Positions 15,801-27,452 are shown, counted from the stretch's first letter. The stretch: 64,000 bases of DNA from Gracilibacillus orientalis (GCF_900114645.1 NZ_FOTR01000001.1:124001-188000); one strand, 5' to 3'. Translations and numbers: made by a program. Notes: generated by a model not told the origin, from the letters alone.

Positions 15801-18200
15801 ATGACAAAGACAAGGAACATCAGAAGAAAACAAAAGAGATTCATCAAAATCATCATTGCAACCTTTCTCATTTGTTTATCGCTGTTAATTATAGGAGGTA
15901 TCTCTCTTTTCGCCCTTATTCAAGATACACCGGAACTATCGGATGAGCAATTACAAAATCCAAGTACTTCTGTCATCTATGATAAAAACGGGAATAAGGT
16001 TGCTAATATTGCCGGTAGTGAGCATCGTTTACCTGTAAAACTCGATGATGTACCACTCCAGGTTCAGAACGCTTTTATCGCAATAGAGGATGCTCGATAC
16101 CGAGAGCACTCCGGAATTGATGTGAAGCGTATTGCTGGAGCATTATTGGCAAATATAAAAGAAGGATGGGGAGCTGAGGGTGGAAGTACGATCACCCAGC
16201 AGGTAGTGAAGAATACATACCTTTCTTCAGAAAAAACATTAAAGAGAAAAGTACAGGAAGCCTACCTTGCCATTAAAATGGAGAGAAAATATACAAAGGA
16301 TCAAATTTTAGAAATGTATATTAATACAATCTATTTCGGTCATGGCGCATATGGCCTTGGTGCAGCTGCTGAAGTTTACTTTAACAAAGATGCCAGTGAA
16401 CTTACTGTTTCAGAAGCTACTTTACTTGCCGGACTTCCGCAACGACCAAGTGGTTATGACCCTTTTAAGTATCCTGAAGAAGCAGCAGGTAGAAGAGATA
16501 TTGTATTATCGGCGATGAAAAAACATAATTTCATATCCTCAGAAATAGTAGAAGAAGCAAAGAATAAAGAAATAGAAGGCATGCTTTTTCAAGAACAAAA
16601 AGACAATTCCTATCAAGATTTTATTGATTATGTCATAAAAGAATTGATTGAAAAAGGATTTGAGGAAAATCAACTTTATAATGGTGGCTTGAAGATTTAT
16701 ACTACACTTGATAGAGAAGCACAAACCTTTACTAATGAAGTATTGACAGGGACAGATCCAATTACTTTTCCTGATGAGGCTTTTAAAGCAGGAGTAATAT
16801 TAATGGATACTAAAACAGGTGCCATCCGTGCGATCGGTGGTGATCGTAATCCTGAAAGTGAAAGTGTACAACGCGGATTCAATTTTGCAACGGATATACA
16901 ACGCCAACCAGGTTCAACGATAAAGCCAATTTTAGACTATGGACCAGTGATCGAATATAACGAATGGTCTACGTATCATCAGATCAAAGATGAAAAACTC
17001 GAAATAGATGGAAAAGAATTCAAAAATTATGATGACAGGTTCCATGGTATAGTATCGATGAGAGAGGCACTAGTAAACTCTTATAACATTCCAGCGATCA
17101 AAACATTTTTAGAATTAGAAAAAACTCAAGTCAAGCAGTTTGCCGCTAAGCTAGGGATTGACTTGGAACACGCTTATCCTTCCTATGCAATTGGTGGTTT
17201 CGGAAATGAAGATGGTGTCTCTCCACTAGATATGGCAGGTGCTTATGCAACATTTGGAAATAATGGACAATATCACGAACCATACGCTGTTACGAAAGTG
17301 GAATATCCAACAGGTCAAGTAAGACAATTGCAATCAAAAGGTAAAAAAGCAATGAATGACTATACTGCCTATATGATTACAGATATGCTGAAAGATGTTG
17401 TCGAAGAAGGTACTGGTACGCTTGCCAAAATTGATAATTTGCCTTTAGCTGGTAAAACAGGAACCACAAATCCTCCAGAAGGTATTACAGATGGTTCTAC
17501 CGATTCATGGTTTGTAGGATATACAACAGAATATACTGCCGCTGTTTGGACCGGTTATGAAACCACTTCTACAGAGCAATTTGTCAGCAAAGAAGATGCG
17601 CGTATTTCCCGATTAATATTTAAGGAAATTATGTCAAATGCTTCAAAAGATATCGAAACAGCAGATTTCACAAAACCTTCCAGCGTAGAAGAAGTTAAAA
17701 TTGACATACGTAATGGCAAAGTCGCATCTGATTACACACCTTCCAGTAGTATTGTAACCGAACTATTTGTGGAAGGAACGACGATACCACCAGAGTTTAA
17801 ACCTATACAAAAGAAGAAAACAAATAATAATTCAAAGAAAGAGGACAAAAAAGAAAAGAAAGACAAAGAAAAGGAACAAAAGGAAGAGAAAAAAGAACAA
17901 CAAAAAAAGAAGAAAGCGAAAGATAAAGAATCCAATGACAAGAAAGAAAAACAGGAATCCAATCAAAATAATTCTTCCGACCATGATAAAAAAGAAGATA
18001 AAAAAACGGATCAGGATGCTAACAATGACTCTGAGCAAAATGCCAATCAGGAAGAAAGCATGGATAATCCAAAAGAAGAAAAAGAAGAAGACGATTCGGA
18101 ACAAGACCAGACAGATCAACCGGAGTCTGATAATGAAACGGATAAAAAAGATGAAAATAACAAATCGGATGAAGATAATAATGAACATGAAGAGACTTAA
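15801..18200 (+). CDS. Class A penicillin-binding protein (PBP1A/1B-like) with charged C-terminal tail
   Basis: 799 residues. One N-terminal membrane helix (residues 17-40); GT51 transglycosylase (IEDARYREHSGIDVKR, GGSTITQQ, YINTIYFGHGAYGLGAAAE) at about 60-240; penicillin-binding transpeptidase at about 320-620 with SxxK (GSTIKP), SxN (NSYNIP) and KTG (LAGKTGTT). It polymerises and cross-links peptidoglycan at the outer membrane face. The last ~140 residues are low-complexity Lys/Glu/Asp/Asn/Gln repeats, resembling the disordered tail of PonA but longer than usual. Start 15801 has GAGAGG 10 nt upstream; the open frame extends 52 codons further without a ribosome binding site. Confidence 0.93.
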   Translation: MTKTRNIRRKQKRFIKIIIATFLICLSLLIIGGISLFALIQDTPELSDEQLQNPSTSVIYDKNGNKVANIAGSEHRLPVKLDDVPLQVQNAFIAIEDARYREHSGIDVKRIAGALLANIKEGWGAEGGSTITQQVVKNTYLSSEKTLKRKVQEAYLAIKMERKYTKDQILEMYINTIYFGHGAYGLGAAAEVYFNKDASELTVSEATLLAGLPQRPSGYDPFKYPEEAAGRRDIVLSAMKKHNFISSEIVEEAKNKEIEGMLFQEQKDNSYQDFIDYVIKELIEKGFEENQLYNGGLKIYTTLDREAQTFTNEVLTGTDPITFPDEAFKAGVILMDTKTGAIRAIGGDRNPESESVQRGFNFATDIQRQPGSTIKPILDYGPVIEYNEWSTYHQIKDEKLEIDGKEFKNYDDRFHGIVSMREALVNSYNIPAIKTFLELEKTQVKQFAAKLGIDLEHAYPSYAIGGFGNEDGVSPLDMAGAYATFGNNGQYHEPYAVTKVEYPTGQVRQLQSKGKKAMNDYTAYMITDMLKDVVEEGTGTLAKIDNLPLAGKTGTTNPPEGITDGSTDSWFVGYTTEYTAAVWTGYETTSTEQFVSKEDARISRLIFKEIMSNASKDIETADFTKPSSVEEVKIDIRNGKVASDYTPSSSIVTELFVEGTTIPPEFKPIQKKKTNNNSKKEDKKEKKDKEKEQKEEKKEQQKKKKAKDKESNDKKEKQESNQNNSSDHDKKEDKKTDQDANNDSEQNANQEESMDNPKEEKEEDDSEQDQTDQPESDNETDKKDENNKSDEDNNEHEET

Positions 18201-18233
18201 AAATTAATCACCTGGTACCGGCACAAATAAGAA

Positions 18234-18284
18234 AACAATACACCCCCGTTTCATTGTCGCTGAAACGGGGGTGTATTGTTTTAA
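18234..18284. terminator. Strong 20-bp-stem terminator
   Basis: Perfect 20-bp stem (18234-18253/18261-18280) around TTGTCGC, serving the PBP gene and the convergent gene. Confidence 0.88.
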
Positions 18285-18305
18285 AGGTATTTTAAGTTAT
18301 GTATC

Positions 18306-19112
18306 CTATTTGCTACGAACCAAAAACATATGTCCGATCATCGCCAACAACAAAATCTTCTTTTCACGAGAAATATAATCTGACATTTCCACAATATCGT
18401 TATCAATTTCGTTAAAAACTTCTGTGTACTCATGTGGAAACCGACCATCATAGAAATAAGCCCAACGATGCCCAGCCTTATCGCGAATATCAAAATCACC
18501 AGTACTAGCACTCGCTTTTACAGGAAGAATTAATTGACTATTCCGATCCAATAGTTTCCCTTTGATCTTAACTAAACTTTTGAAATCCTCTTGCTCATAT
18601 TGGCCAATAAAATTATCATTCTGATCATATACGTCCAAAACAGTCTTTTTAATCCCTCTTCTTTTAAAGCTAAAAAGCTTCTCTCCCTGATGCGAAAAAT
18701 AACTAACATTAAATGGCAAGAACATTAAAAATGAACTCATAAAAATAACTATAGGATAATGCCACCATGATAAAGAAGTGAGCCTGTAGGTACCCATAAA
18801 ACATCCAGTTTGTTCGAATACCAGCAATTGTGTTATAAATGTGGCATCTTTTTTTACCACGACATGATCTATATCTTCTATGGTTCGCTCAGATAAAGGA
18901 ATATCTACTTCTTTTACTTTCTGATACTTATACCTGCTCATGACAGCAACTATGATTAGAAAAGAAAAAGGTAGTAGTAACGAACCTGCTTCCAGCCACT
19001 CATTAGTTGTGGTTGGAGTATCGATGATCAAGTAAGTAGCAGTAACCAAAAATATAATACCTAATAAAAGAACTGCTAATCTTTCTCTCCGTTTATACAT
19101 TGTGGCTATCAC
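18306..19112 (-). CDS. Hypothetical membrane protein
   Basis: 268 residues, not recognised. Two hydrophobic helices at the N-terminus (about 10-30 and 40-58) and another hydrophobic stretch at about 125-145; the rest is soluble and beta-rich (VLDVYDQNDNFIGQYEQEDF, then FDIRDKAGHRWAYF), a pattern seen in tubby/LURP-like proteins, though this is only an impression. GTG start at 19112 fits the GGAGG 7 nt upstream; the later ATG does not. Monocistronic, convergent with the PBP gene. Confidence 0.65.
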   Translation of the reverse strand: MIATMYKRRERLAVLLLGIIFLVTATYLIIDTPTTTNEWLEAGSLLLPFSFLIIVAVMSRYKYQKVKEVDIPLSERTIEDIDHVVVKKDATFITQLLVFEQTGCFMGTYRLTSLSWWHYPIVIFMSSFLMFLPFNVSYFSHQGEKLFSFKRRGIKKTVLDVYDQNDNFIGQYEQEDFKSLVKIKGKLLDRNSQLILPVKASASTGDFDIRDKAGHRWAYFYDGRFPHEYTEVFNEIDNDIVEMSDYISREKKILLLAMIGHMFLVRSK

Positions 19113-19186
19113 TTAGCACCCTCCTACCCTTCCATATTATAATACAAAAGTTAAAATTTAACAAATACCAAAAAGAAGTCTACTTT

Positions 19187-19201
19187 TTGTAAACGCTTTA
19201 T
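19187..19201 (+). promoter_or_regulatory. cre site upstream of the GH51 pseudogene
   Basis: TTGTAAACGCTTTAT matches the CcpA consensus at all but one defined position, about 95 bp before the GH51 start, as expected for a sugar-repressed arabinofuranosidase gene. Confidence 0.55.
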
Positions 19202-19294
19202 AAAATAGCGCTAAACATGTATAGTAAAAGTATTCAGTTCTTTGTATTACATTACCTTAATTCATTTATTTTCAGAAAAAATGAGGTGGAATAG

Positions 19295-20789
19295 ATGGCA
19301 AAAGAAACAAAGATTGAAGTGAATACGAGACGAATTTTAAGTACTAGCAACTCTATGATTTATGGTCATTTTATCGAACACTTTCATCGCCAAATATATG
19401 GAGGCATTTTCGATCCCGCTTCTCCTCTTCAGATGAGCAAGGGTTTCGTAAGGACGTACTAGATGCATTAAAAAACATTTGTACTCCTATTGTCAGATGG
19501 CCAGGTGGTTGTTTTGTTTCCAACTATCATTGGGAAGATGGTGTTGGAAAACGCGTGCCCTTTTTTGATAAAGCCTGGAGAGTAGAAGAACCAAACCTGT
19601 TTGGTACAGATGAATTTGTTGCCTTCTGCCGTTCAATCGGTGCAGAGCCATATATTTGTACAAATGCAGGAACAGGTACTGCAGAAGAGATGAGTAATTG
19701 GATAGAATATTGTAATCTTAAAGATGAAGGAAAATACGCAAAAATGAGACAAGAAAATGGCCACAAGAGCCATTTAACGTGAAATATTGGAGTATCGGTA
19801 ATGAAAACTATGGTAATTGGGAAATGGGAGCAAAAGACCAAAACGAATGGGGACGGTTAGTATTAGAATCCGCTAAAATGATGAAACGGGTGGATCCCAC
19901 AATTGAATTACTTGCAGCCAGCATTTCTGACCTGGACTGGAATATCAATCTTTTAAAAGAAGCTGGAGACTTTCTGGATTGGATTTCCATTCACGGTTAT
20001 TGGGATCGACTTCATGAAGTGGACAACCCCTCCCCTTATGAAACTTGCATGGTCCATACGTTAGAAATCGAGGAACAAATTTTAAAAACAAAATATATTC
20101 TGGGTTCACTTGGTTATCTAAACAAAATAAAGATTGCTTTTGACGAATGGAATTTACGTGGATGGCATCACCCCAATGTCCATAGAGGCGATTGGTTGGC
20201 TGATGATATTATCACATCTAGAGATCGAAATGATATTAACTCCACCTATACAATGGCTGACACTGTTTTCAATGCATGTTTCTTAAATATTTGTTTAAAA
20301 CATAGTGATGTTATCGGAATGGCAAATTTCGCACCTATAATTAACACTCGCGGTGCTATTTTCACACATGAAGATGGAATTGTATTACGTTCTTCTTACT
20401 ATGTATTTGAGCTATACACGAAATATATGGGAGATGAAATTGTTGATACTTGGACTGCACAAAATGATTCTTTTGAAGTGAATAATGGAGGGAAAACGTA
20501 TCAAGTACCATCCATAGATGTTATCGCTACAACAAAAGTAGGATCTGAAAACTTAAGCATTGCGATTATTAATAGGCACCCAGATGAAAAAAGAATCGTT
20601 AATATAAGAAACAACATCCGTTTTGAAAATGGCAATCTCTATTCTATTGTAGGATCTTCTAAGGATGCTTACAATGACGTCGATCAGCCAGACAACTGTA
20701 AAACAATACAGGATACGGTAAAAGTTAATGGATATGAGACTGCTGTGGAAGTTGAACCTCATTCAGTTAATATATTAGTTTTGGAATAA
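19295..20789 (+). pseudogene. GH51 alpha-L-arabinofuranosidase, frameshifted twice
   Basis: The three consecutive frames together encode a protein of normal GH51 length (about 498 residues; AbfA is about 500). Frame 1 from ATG 19295 (GAGGTGG upstream) covers YGHFIEHFHRQIYGGIFDPAS; the frame shifts by one near 19430 (a missing T before CAGATGAG) into the part with RWPGGCFVSNYHWEDGVG; it shifts again near 19760 into KYWSIGNENYG (acid/base Glu) and FDEWN (nucleophile Glu). Both shifts equal single-base deletions. No point mutations are evident in catalytic residues, so decay is recent or the shifts are assembly errors. Intact, it would release arabinose from arabinan or arabinoxylan oligosaccharides. 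Confidence 0.88.
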
Positions 20790-20801
20790 TTAATTTTGAC
20801 C

Positions 20802-20945
20802 GCAATCTATTTTAATGGTGAATTTGGTGTGTTATTACCAAATAACCTGACCGACAACTATCAATATTCTGTCTCATTCTGGGTAAAACCTGAAGAACTA
20901 TCGACATATAGTCAGGCTTTTCACCCCCTTCTAGAAAGTATATGA
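20802..20945 (+). pseudogene. LamG-type fragment of an arabinanase-like gene
   Basis: A 47-codon open stretch without start codon follows the GH51 pseudogene: AIYFNGEFGVLLPNNL and YQYSVSFWVKPEELS are typical of the concanavalin/LamG-like domain attached to GH43 endo-arabinanases. Everything before and after is missing. It appears to be a deletion relic of a larger extracellular arabinan gene. Family assignment is by recognition of the motif only. Confidence 0.5.
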
Positions 20946-20988
20946 TAAAGTAAAAAGAAGAAATAAATGAAAATGGGAGGTATTACTA

Positions 20989-21396
20989 ATGCCGGTCAAT
21001 CCTTACTTAATGCTTAATGGAAATGCTCGTGAAGTAATCGAATTTTATGAAAAAGCTTTTCAAACAGAACCTGCAGAAATTATGACTTATGGGGACATTC
21101 CAGGACCAGAAAATGAAACACCAGAAGAAATGAAGTCATTAGTCGTACATGGAAGAATTTTTATTGACGGAACACCGATTATGTTTTCCGATGTGACGCC
21201 AGATATGGAATACAAAGAAGGAAATAATGTTAATCTTACTGTTGTATCTGATAATGTTGAGTTGCTAAAAAACGCATATAAGATCTTACAGGAAGACGGT
21301 AAATTGGAAATGGAAATGCAGAAAACTTTCTGGTCGGAAAATTATGCAAAATTAACGGACAAGTTTGGGATCCACTGGCAATTGAGTTCAGAATAA
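20989..21396 (+). CDS. VOC/PhnB-like (glyoxalase-fold) protein
   Basis: 135 residues of the PhnB/YjdN branch of the vicinal oxygen chelate fold: NPYLMLNGNAREVIEFYEKAF at the N-terminus, FIDGTPIMFSD in the middle and FWSENYAKLTDKFGIHWQL at the C-terminus, all diagnostic. Enzymatic activity is usually unknown in this branch. TGGGAGG lies 8 nt before the ATG. Monocistronic with its own terminator. Confidence 0.85.
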   Translation: MPVNPYLMLNGNAREVIEFYEKAFQTEPAEIMTYGDIPGPENETPEEMKSLVVHGRIFIDGTPIMFSDVTPDMEYKEGNNVNLTVVSDNVELLKNAYKILQEDGKLEMEMQKTFWSENYAKLTDKFGIHWQLSSE

Positions 21397-21401
21397 TACA
21401 C

Positions 21402-21438
21402 AAAAGCGCTATTGTACCAATTCAATAGCGCTTTTTTT
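21402..21438. terminator. Bidirectional terminator
   Basis: 13-bp perfect stem AAAAGCGCTATTG/CAATAGCGCTTTT (21402-21435), T-run on both sides. Confidence 0.85.
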
Positions 21439-21450
21439 AAAAGTATATTT

Positions 21451-22566
21451 TCAGTTTAGATCCGAAAGTGAAATTTTATAAAGTTTGTCATCAGCATCTT
21501 CCGGATTACCGCGTCCATCGGTATTATTCGTAATAAAATATAAAATTTCCTCATCGATTACTACATCCCGTATTCTGCCAAGATCTGAAATAACCTCGCT
21601 TTGGTCCCCTGTTTCAAGGTCGAATTCTAGTAATGCTGTCCCTCTCAAAGCTGCTACGTATAATTTACTCCTATGATAATCGATGCCAGATGGTGCCCAC
21701 GTTGTATCTGCTCCTGAGGTAAATAGTGGTGTGATCATACCTTCTTGCTCTTTCTTCCCTTCAATGATCGGCCAACCATAGTTCTGACCAGCTTCGATTT
21801 GATTTACTTCATCATTCGCACTATTCCCATGTTCACTTGCATATAATGTTCCATCTTCCGCCCAGGTTATGCCTTGAGGATTACGATGACCAAGGCTATA
21901 AACATAAGAATCTTCAAAAGGATTATCGGAAGGGATCGAACCATCGAGGTTCATTCTTAGAATTTTGCCACCTAATGATTCATTATTCTGTGCAATATCA
22001 GCATCAGATGCATCTCCAGCTGTGGCATAAAGTTTATCATCAGGACCGATCTTTAATCTACCGCCATGATGATAAGAACCACTTGGAATTTTATCGAGAA
22101 GCAATTCTTCCTCCGTCCATATATTACCATCTAAACGAAGTGTTACAATCCGATTAAATTGCCCTGTATCATCACGATATGTATAATAAGCGTATGCTAG
22201 ATTGGATTCAGAGAAATCCTGATCAAGTGCAAAACCTAACAGACCCGCTTCTGCAGCTGTGGCAAGCTCCTTTTCAAGCTCAACAGATTGTCTTTCTACT
22301 TCTCCATTTTCAATCTTCACAATATTTCCCGGTCTTTCCGTCAGATAAAAAGTATCCTCTATTTTTTCAATGGCCCATGGAACGTTGAGGTCTTCCGCAA
22401 TCACTTCCTGCTCTTCTGAAGCATCAATAATTTCTGATTGGTCTTTATTTCCTAGTTCACTAGAGTTGCTTGGCTGTTCGTCTATTGATTTTGGTTGTTC
22501 ATCTGTGGAGCAGGCAGTGGCGAAAAATAGAATAAGTAACAAAACACTCTGTCCTCTACTCAGCAT
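21451..22566 (-). CDS. PQQ-dependent aldose (glucose/sorbosone) dehydrogenase lipoprotein
   Basis: 371 residues. Lipoprotein signal peptide with lipobox ending FATACS (Cys19), a Ser/Asp/Glu-rich linker to about residue 50, then a six-bladed propeller of the soluble sugar dehydrogenase family: LNVPWAIEKI, GLLGFALDQDF, YHHGGRLKIGPDDKLYATAGD (catalytic His), SLGHRNPQGITW, ASEHGNSANDEVN and YGWPIIEG. It probably oxidises sugars at the outer membrane face. No PQQ synthesis genes are in the window, so PQQ would be taken from the surroundings or the cofactor use lost. AAAGGAG lies 8 nt before the ATG. Confidence 0.85.
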   Translation of the reverse strand: MLSRGQSVLLLILFFATACSTDEQPKSIDEQPSNSSELGNKDQSEIIDASEEQEVIAEDLNVPWAIEKIEDTFYLTERPGNIVKIENGEVERQSVELEKELATAAEAGLLGFALDQDFSESNLAYAYYTYRDDTGQFNRIVTLRLDGNIWTEEELLLDKIPSGSYHHGGRLKIGPDDKLYATAGDASDADIAQNNESLGGKILRMNLDGSIPSDNPFEDSYVYSLGHRNPQGITWAEDGTLYASEHGNSANDEVNQIEAGQNYGWPIIEGKKEQEGMITPLFTSGADTTWAPSGIDYHRSKLYVAALRGTALLEFDLETGDQSEVISDLGRIRDVVIDEEILYFITNNTDGRGNPEDADDKLYKISLSDLN

Positions 22567-22729
22567 TATTTCACTCCTTTAAAGAAATTCGAGTTCTTAA
22601 GTACCATACTAACTTTTCAACTCTTTTAATGCCAAGATCTGAATCATCTAGTCATTCCAAAAAACTCTAGCTTTTTAAAAAATTCATGCTAATATTAATA
22701 ATGAAAAACTAAATATGGAGAAATGAAAA

Positions 22730-23542
22730 ATGAAACTAGTATCTTTTAATGCTTTTCGAACGATTGGAATACCGGGAGTACGCTATATTAAGCCAGAGCA
22801 TATGTTTAATGAGATCAATATCATTAAAGAAGCAGATATTATTCTGTTTCCGGAAACATGGCAAGTGGCAACCCTTGTTTATGGGTTGAAAAAGCAAATT
22901 TTCCCGAATATTGAAACGATGCAAATCGGTGCTAATAAAATAGAGATGACCCGTGCATTATGGGCTGTTGTGAAAGAGAATGTTCCTTATACAGAAATTT
23001 TGGCTAGTACTGATAGAAATATCGCAGACGTGTTAGAGACCTTCCCTTTCCCTTTTGTTGCGAAAGAAGCAAAAAGTTCGATGGGTAAAGGGGTATTCCT
23101 TATCGAAAATAATGCACAATTTATAGATTATGCTCGTAACAACGAGGTAATCTATGTCCAAGAATATTTGCCGAATGACGGGAAGGATTTACGCGTTTGT
23201 GTTGTTGGTGATAAAATCTATGACGCTTATTGGCGTATTGGGCAGCAAGGAGAATTTCTTCACAATGTGGCAAAAGGCGGAGAGGTTAGTCATCAATTTA
23301 TACCGGAAAAAGCATTGGACTTAGTCTCAAAAGTTGCCAATCTATTAAACATTAATCACGCTGGATTTGATATTCTAGTAAGTGATGGGAAATATTATAT
23401 TTTGGAATTTAATGTATTGTTTGGAAATCAAGGTTTGGTAAAACAAAAAATGACCGTTGCACAAGCAATTCATGATTATATATCCAAAAATTTTGTACCG
23501 CCACACCCAACATCTCCTTCACCTGGAAAAGTTATTTCTTAA
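22730..23542 (+). CDS. RimK-like ATP-grasp ligase
   Basis: 270 residues with the ATP-grasp fold of the RimK/glutathione synthetase group: FPFVAKEAKSSMGKGVFLI (nucleotide-binding Lys and glycine loop, about 110-128), VQEYLPNDGKDLRVCVVGD (about 144-162), NHAGFDILVSDGKYYILEFNVL (metal-binding Asp/Glu/Asn, about 206-227). Such enzymes join an amino acid to a carboxylate. The acceptor is unknown and no peptide substrate gene is adjacent. Own ribosome binding site (ATGGAGAA); stands alone. Confidence 0.82.
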   Translation: MKLVSFNAFRTIGIPGVRYIKPEHMFNEINIIKEADIILFPETWQVATLVYGLKKQIFPNIETMQIGANKIEMTRALWAVVKENVPYTEILASTDRNIADVLETFPFPFVAKEAKSSMGKGVFLIENNAQFIDYARNNEVIYVQEYLPNDGKDLRVCVVGDKIYDAYWRIGQQGEFLHNVAKGGEVSHQFIPEKALDLVSKVANLLNINHAGFDILVSDGKYYILEFNVLFGNQGLVKQKMTVAQAIHDYISKNFVPPHPTSPSPGKVIS

Positions 23543-23726
23543 AGCAATAAATGGGCAAAAAAACCACGGCCTGTTAATATGGTCGAGTTAGAACTTTGCT
23601 CGTTCTTAGGAGATTTATTGTTTCTTAATTTATTCAACAAATCTTGCTCGCTCCTAAATTTATTTTCTTCACTAAAGCAATAAGCCCACAGTTCAAAATA
23701 CTATAGTAATACTTTTTGATAATATA

Positions 23727-23760
23727 TAAAAAGCCAGCATTCCAATACTTGTATGCTGGC
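23727..23760 (-). terminator. Terminator of the xpt-pbuX operon
   Basis: 8-bp stem GCCAGCAT/ATGCTGGC (23733-23760) followed on minus by TTTTTA; 7 bp after the pbuX stop. Confidence 0.8.
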
Positions 23761-23766
23761 CTTTCA

Positions 23767-25748
<1,982 letters not shown>

Positions 25749-25787
25749 TCATTGGAATATTTTTCAATAGTCATAACGGTCATTGCT

Positions 25788-25858
25788 CACTCATAGTCAG
25801 ATTATTTACGGTAATCTGGTAGAAACTTGTAGGCCTTATCCCTACTATTATACGAGTG
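25788..25858 (-). ncRNA. Purine (guanine-type) riboswitch aptamer
   Basis: Minus strand shows the whole purine aptamer: P1 arms CACTC/GAGTG, TATAAT in J1/2, AGTTTCTACC after P2, the CCGTAAAT of L3 and GACTATGAG before P1'. The specificity-determining pyrimidine in GACTAT is C, which means guanine/hypoxanthine-type recognition, not adenine. It precedes xpt-pbuX by about 130 bp, as in B. subtilis. Confidence 0.96.
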
Positions 25859-25978
25859 AATATTATAAAATTATTATTTTTATATTGTAACATGTTATAA
25901 CTTGTTTTCAAGATGTTTTTCAAGAATCCTCCGTTAGATAACGAACTATTTCTTTTTATTTCAATAGAACATTCGTAA

Positions 25979-26548
25979 TTAAACTGTAGCATTTGGATTA
26001 TGATAACGTAACAACACATTGCCCGACTGGAATACTTTGCTATCTATGAGGTGTAATGTGACGGAACCCTTTAATCCTTGCCATAACCTCTTACCACCAT
26101 CCAATACCACCGGGTTAACGATCAGATGATATTCATCGACAAGTCCATACTCCGTTAAAGATGCTGCCAATTCTGAACTGCCCAACACTAACATATCTTT
26201 TCCGTTTTGTTGTTTTAATAACTTCACCTGTTTTTCAAAATCGTTTCCAGTAATCAACCTGGTATTTGGCCAGCTGACTTGATCTAACGTTTTAGAGAAA
26301 ACAATTTTATCATATTGATTCGTCCTTTCAGCTGTGACTGGAAACTTCTCATAAGCAATAGAAGTTTGCCAAAATGATTCCATATGCTGATAGGTGACTC
26401 TGCCAAATAATAACGTATCTACTTTTCTAAAAAGTTCATCATTGTACTGTTCATATTCATCATCCACTATATGCCAGTCTAACTCATGGTTAGGTCCCTC
26501 GACCAAGCCATTAACCGTGATCATCATCTGACTTATTATTTTCCTCAT
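25979..26548 (-). CDS. RibD C-terminal (dihydrofolate reductase-like) protein, copy 2
   Basis: 189 residues of the YyaP/RibD-C family, which has the dihydrofolate reductase fold and binds NADPH: ISQMMITVNGLVEG, LLFGRVTYQHM, KIVFSKTLDQVSWPNT, MLVLGSSELAASLTEYGLVDEY and NVLLRYHNP. Physiological substrate unknown. Its ATG overlaps the stop of the upstream paralogue by 4 bp, so the pair is coupled. An apparent extension upstream lies within the paralogue and is not real. About 120 bp of unremarkable AT-rich DNA separates it from the riboswitch transcribed in the same direction. Confidence 0.82.
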   Translation of the reverse strand: MRKIISQMMITVNGLVEGPNHELDWHIVDDEYEQYNDELFRKVDTLLFGRVTYQHMESFWQTSIAYEKFPVTAERTNQYDKIVFSKTLDQVSWPNTRLITGNDFEKQVKLLKQQNGKDMLVLGSSELAASLTEYGLVDEYHLIVNPVVLDGGKRLWQGLKGSVTLHLIDSKVFQSGNVLLRYHNPNATV

Positions 26549-27111
26549 CTTATTTCTGCTCCCCTTTGGTATCGCAATAAAACGATTCCAGAGCGAAAAG
26601 AACGTGCTTCTGATAATTGTAATGTCATATGCTGTTGAAACATGGGCTTTCCACATCCAAGGGTAACTGGGTGAACATACAGCCAATATTCATCGATAAC
26701 ATCCAATCCCATTAAAGTTTGTGCTATGGTTGCCCCTCCAAGAGACAAGTTTTTACCGGGCAATGCTTTTTCTTTAACCATCTCCTCTTTGATGTTATCT
26801 TTTACTATTTTACTGTTCCATTCCGCTTTATCAAGCGTTTTGGAGAAAACGATCTTTTTCTTATCTAACCAAATTCGTGCCCAATTTTTGTCCAAGGAAG
26901 TACTATCTGGATTAGCTCTCACATAGGGCCAATGACTAGCCATATTTTCATATGTTTTACGACCATAAAGATGTGTATCAAACGATTTTTCCTGGTTGAT
27001 AATATGTTGAAACACTTCCTCATCTGGTTTACTCCAATCAATACTTCCATTAGAATCTTCGATAAAACCGTCCACAGACACCATTTGCGAATAGATTACT
27101 TTTCTCATCAT
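26545..27111 (-). CDS. RibD C-terminal (dihydrofolate reductase-like) protein, copy 1
   Basis: 188 residues, same family and motif order as the following gene (YSQMVSVDGFIEDSNGSIDW, LYGRKTYENMA, KIVFSKTLDKAEWNS, LGGATIAQTLMGLDVIDEYW, GIVLLRYQRG), so the two arose by tandem duplication and have diverged. AAGGAG lies 4 nt before the first ATG (27111) and 7 nt before the second (27108); the second is spaced better. Function unknown beyond a probable NADPH-dependent reductase. Confidence 0.82.
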   Translation of the reverse strand: MMRKVIYSQMVSVDGFIEDSNGSIDWSKPDEEVFQHIINQEKSFDTHLYGRKTYENMASHWPYVRANPDSTSLDKNWARIWLDKKKIVFSKTLDKAEWNSKIVKDNIKEEMVKEKALPGKNLSLGGATIAQTLMGLDVIDEYWLYVHPVTLGCGKPMFQQHMTLQLSEARSFRSGIVLLRYQRGAEIR

Positions 27112-27207
27112 AAATCTCCTTTTCTATTTTTCCTCAATTCTATCAAATTTACAAAATGAAAATTTCTTATGTATTGCTCGATTATGTACTATTCTAATTC
27201 AAATAAA

Positions 27208-27244
27208 AACACCAAAGATTCCACTTCAATCTTTGGTGTTTTTA
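27208..27244. terminator. Bidirectional terminator, 13-bp stem
   Basis: AACACCAAAGATT/AATCTTTGGTGTT (27208-27220/27228-27240), T-runs on both strands; ends the permease/Cys-microprotein transcript. Confidence 0.8.
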
Positions 27245-27452
27245 TTATTAGATGTTGCTTTGATAAGGGAACACTATCAACAATACGGAATAACAGGTAA
27301 CAGTTTTGATCTTGCTATGGTTAATAGAAATATAAAGGATGCGATACTATCATTGAACGATAGTAAGCCTACCACTCCCATTATAAAAAAGGGTAATGAT
27401 AGGCTTCTCTCATCCATGTTAAAAAGTTGGATGTCTTACTGTCCTTTTCAAA
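27245..27452. other. Possible gene remnant
   Basis: Plus-strand reading from just inside the terminator encodes DVALIREHYQQYGITGNSFD and DLAMVNRNIKDAIL, which looks like real protein sequence but starts inside a terminator, has no ribosome binding site, and loses protein-like character after about 45 codons. Not assigned to a family. Two small inverted repeats (ACTATC/GATAGT and AGCCTA/TAGGCT) follow. Confidence 0.25.

Noticed and set aside
17767-18207. Long open frames on both strands over the PBP tail
   Set aside because: They are shadows of the low-complexity Lys/Glu-coding DNA; products are almost only Lys/Arg or Phe/Ile, with no ribosome binding site.
25780-26019. 79-codon minus-strand frame
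   Set aside because: Lies over the purine riboswitch aptamer; non-coding RNA explains the region.
26549-26686. N-terminal extension of the second RibD-C gene
   Set aside because: Lies inside the upstream paralogue; the ATGA overlap at 26545-26548 is the typical coupled start.
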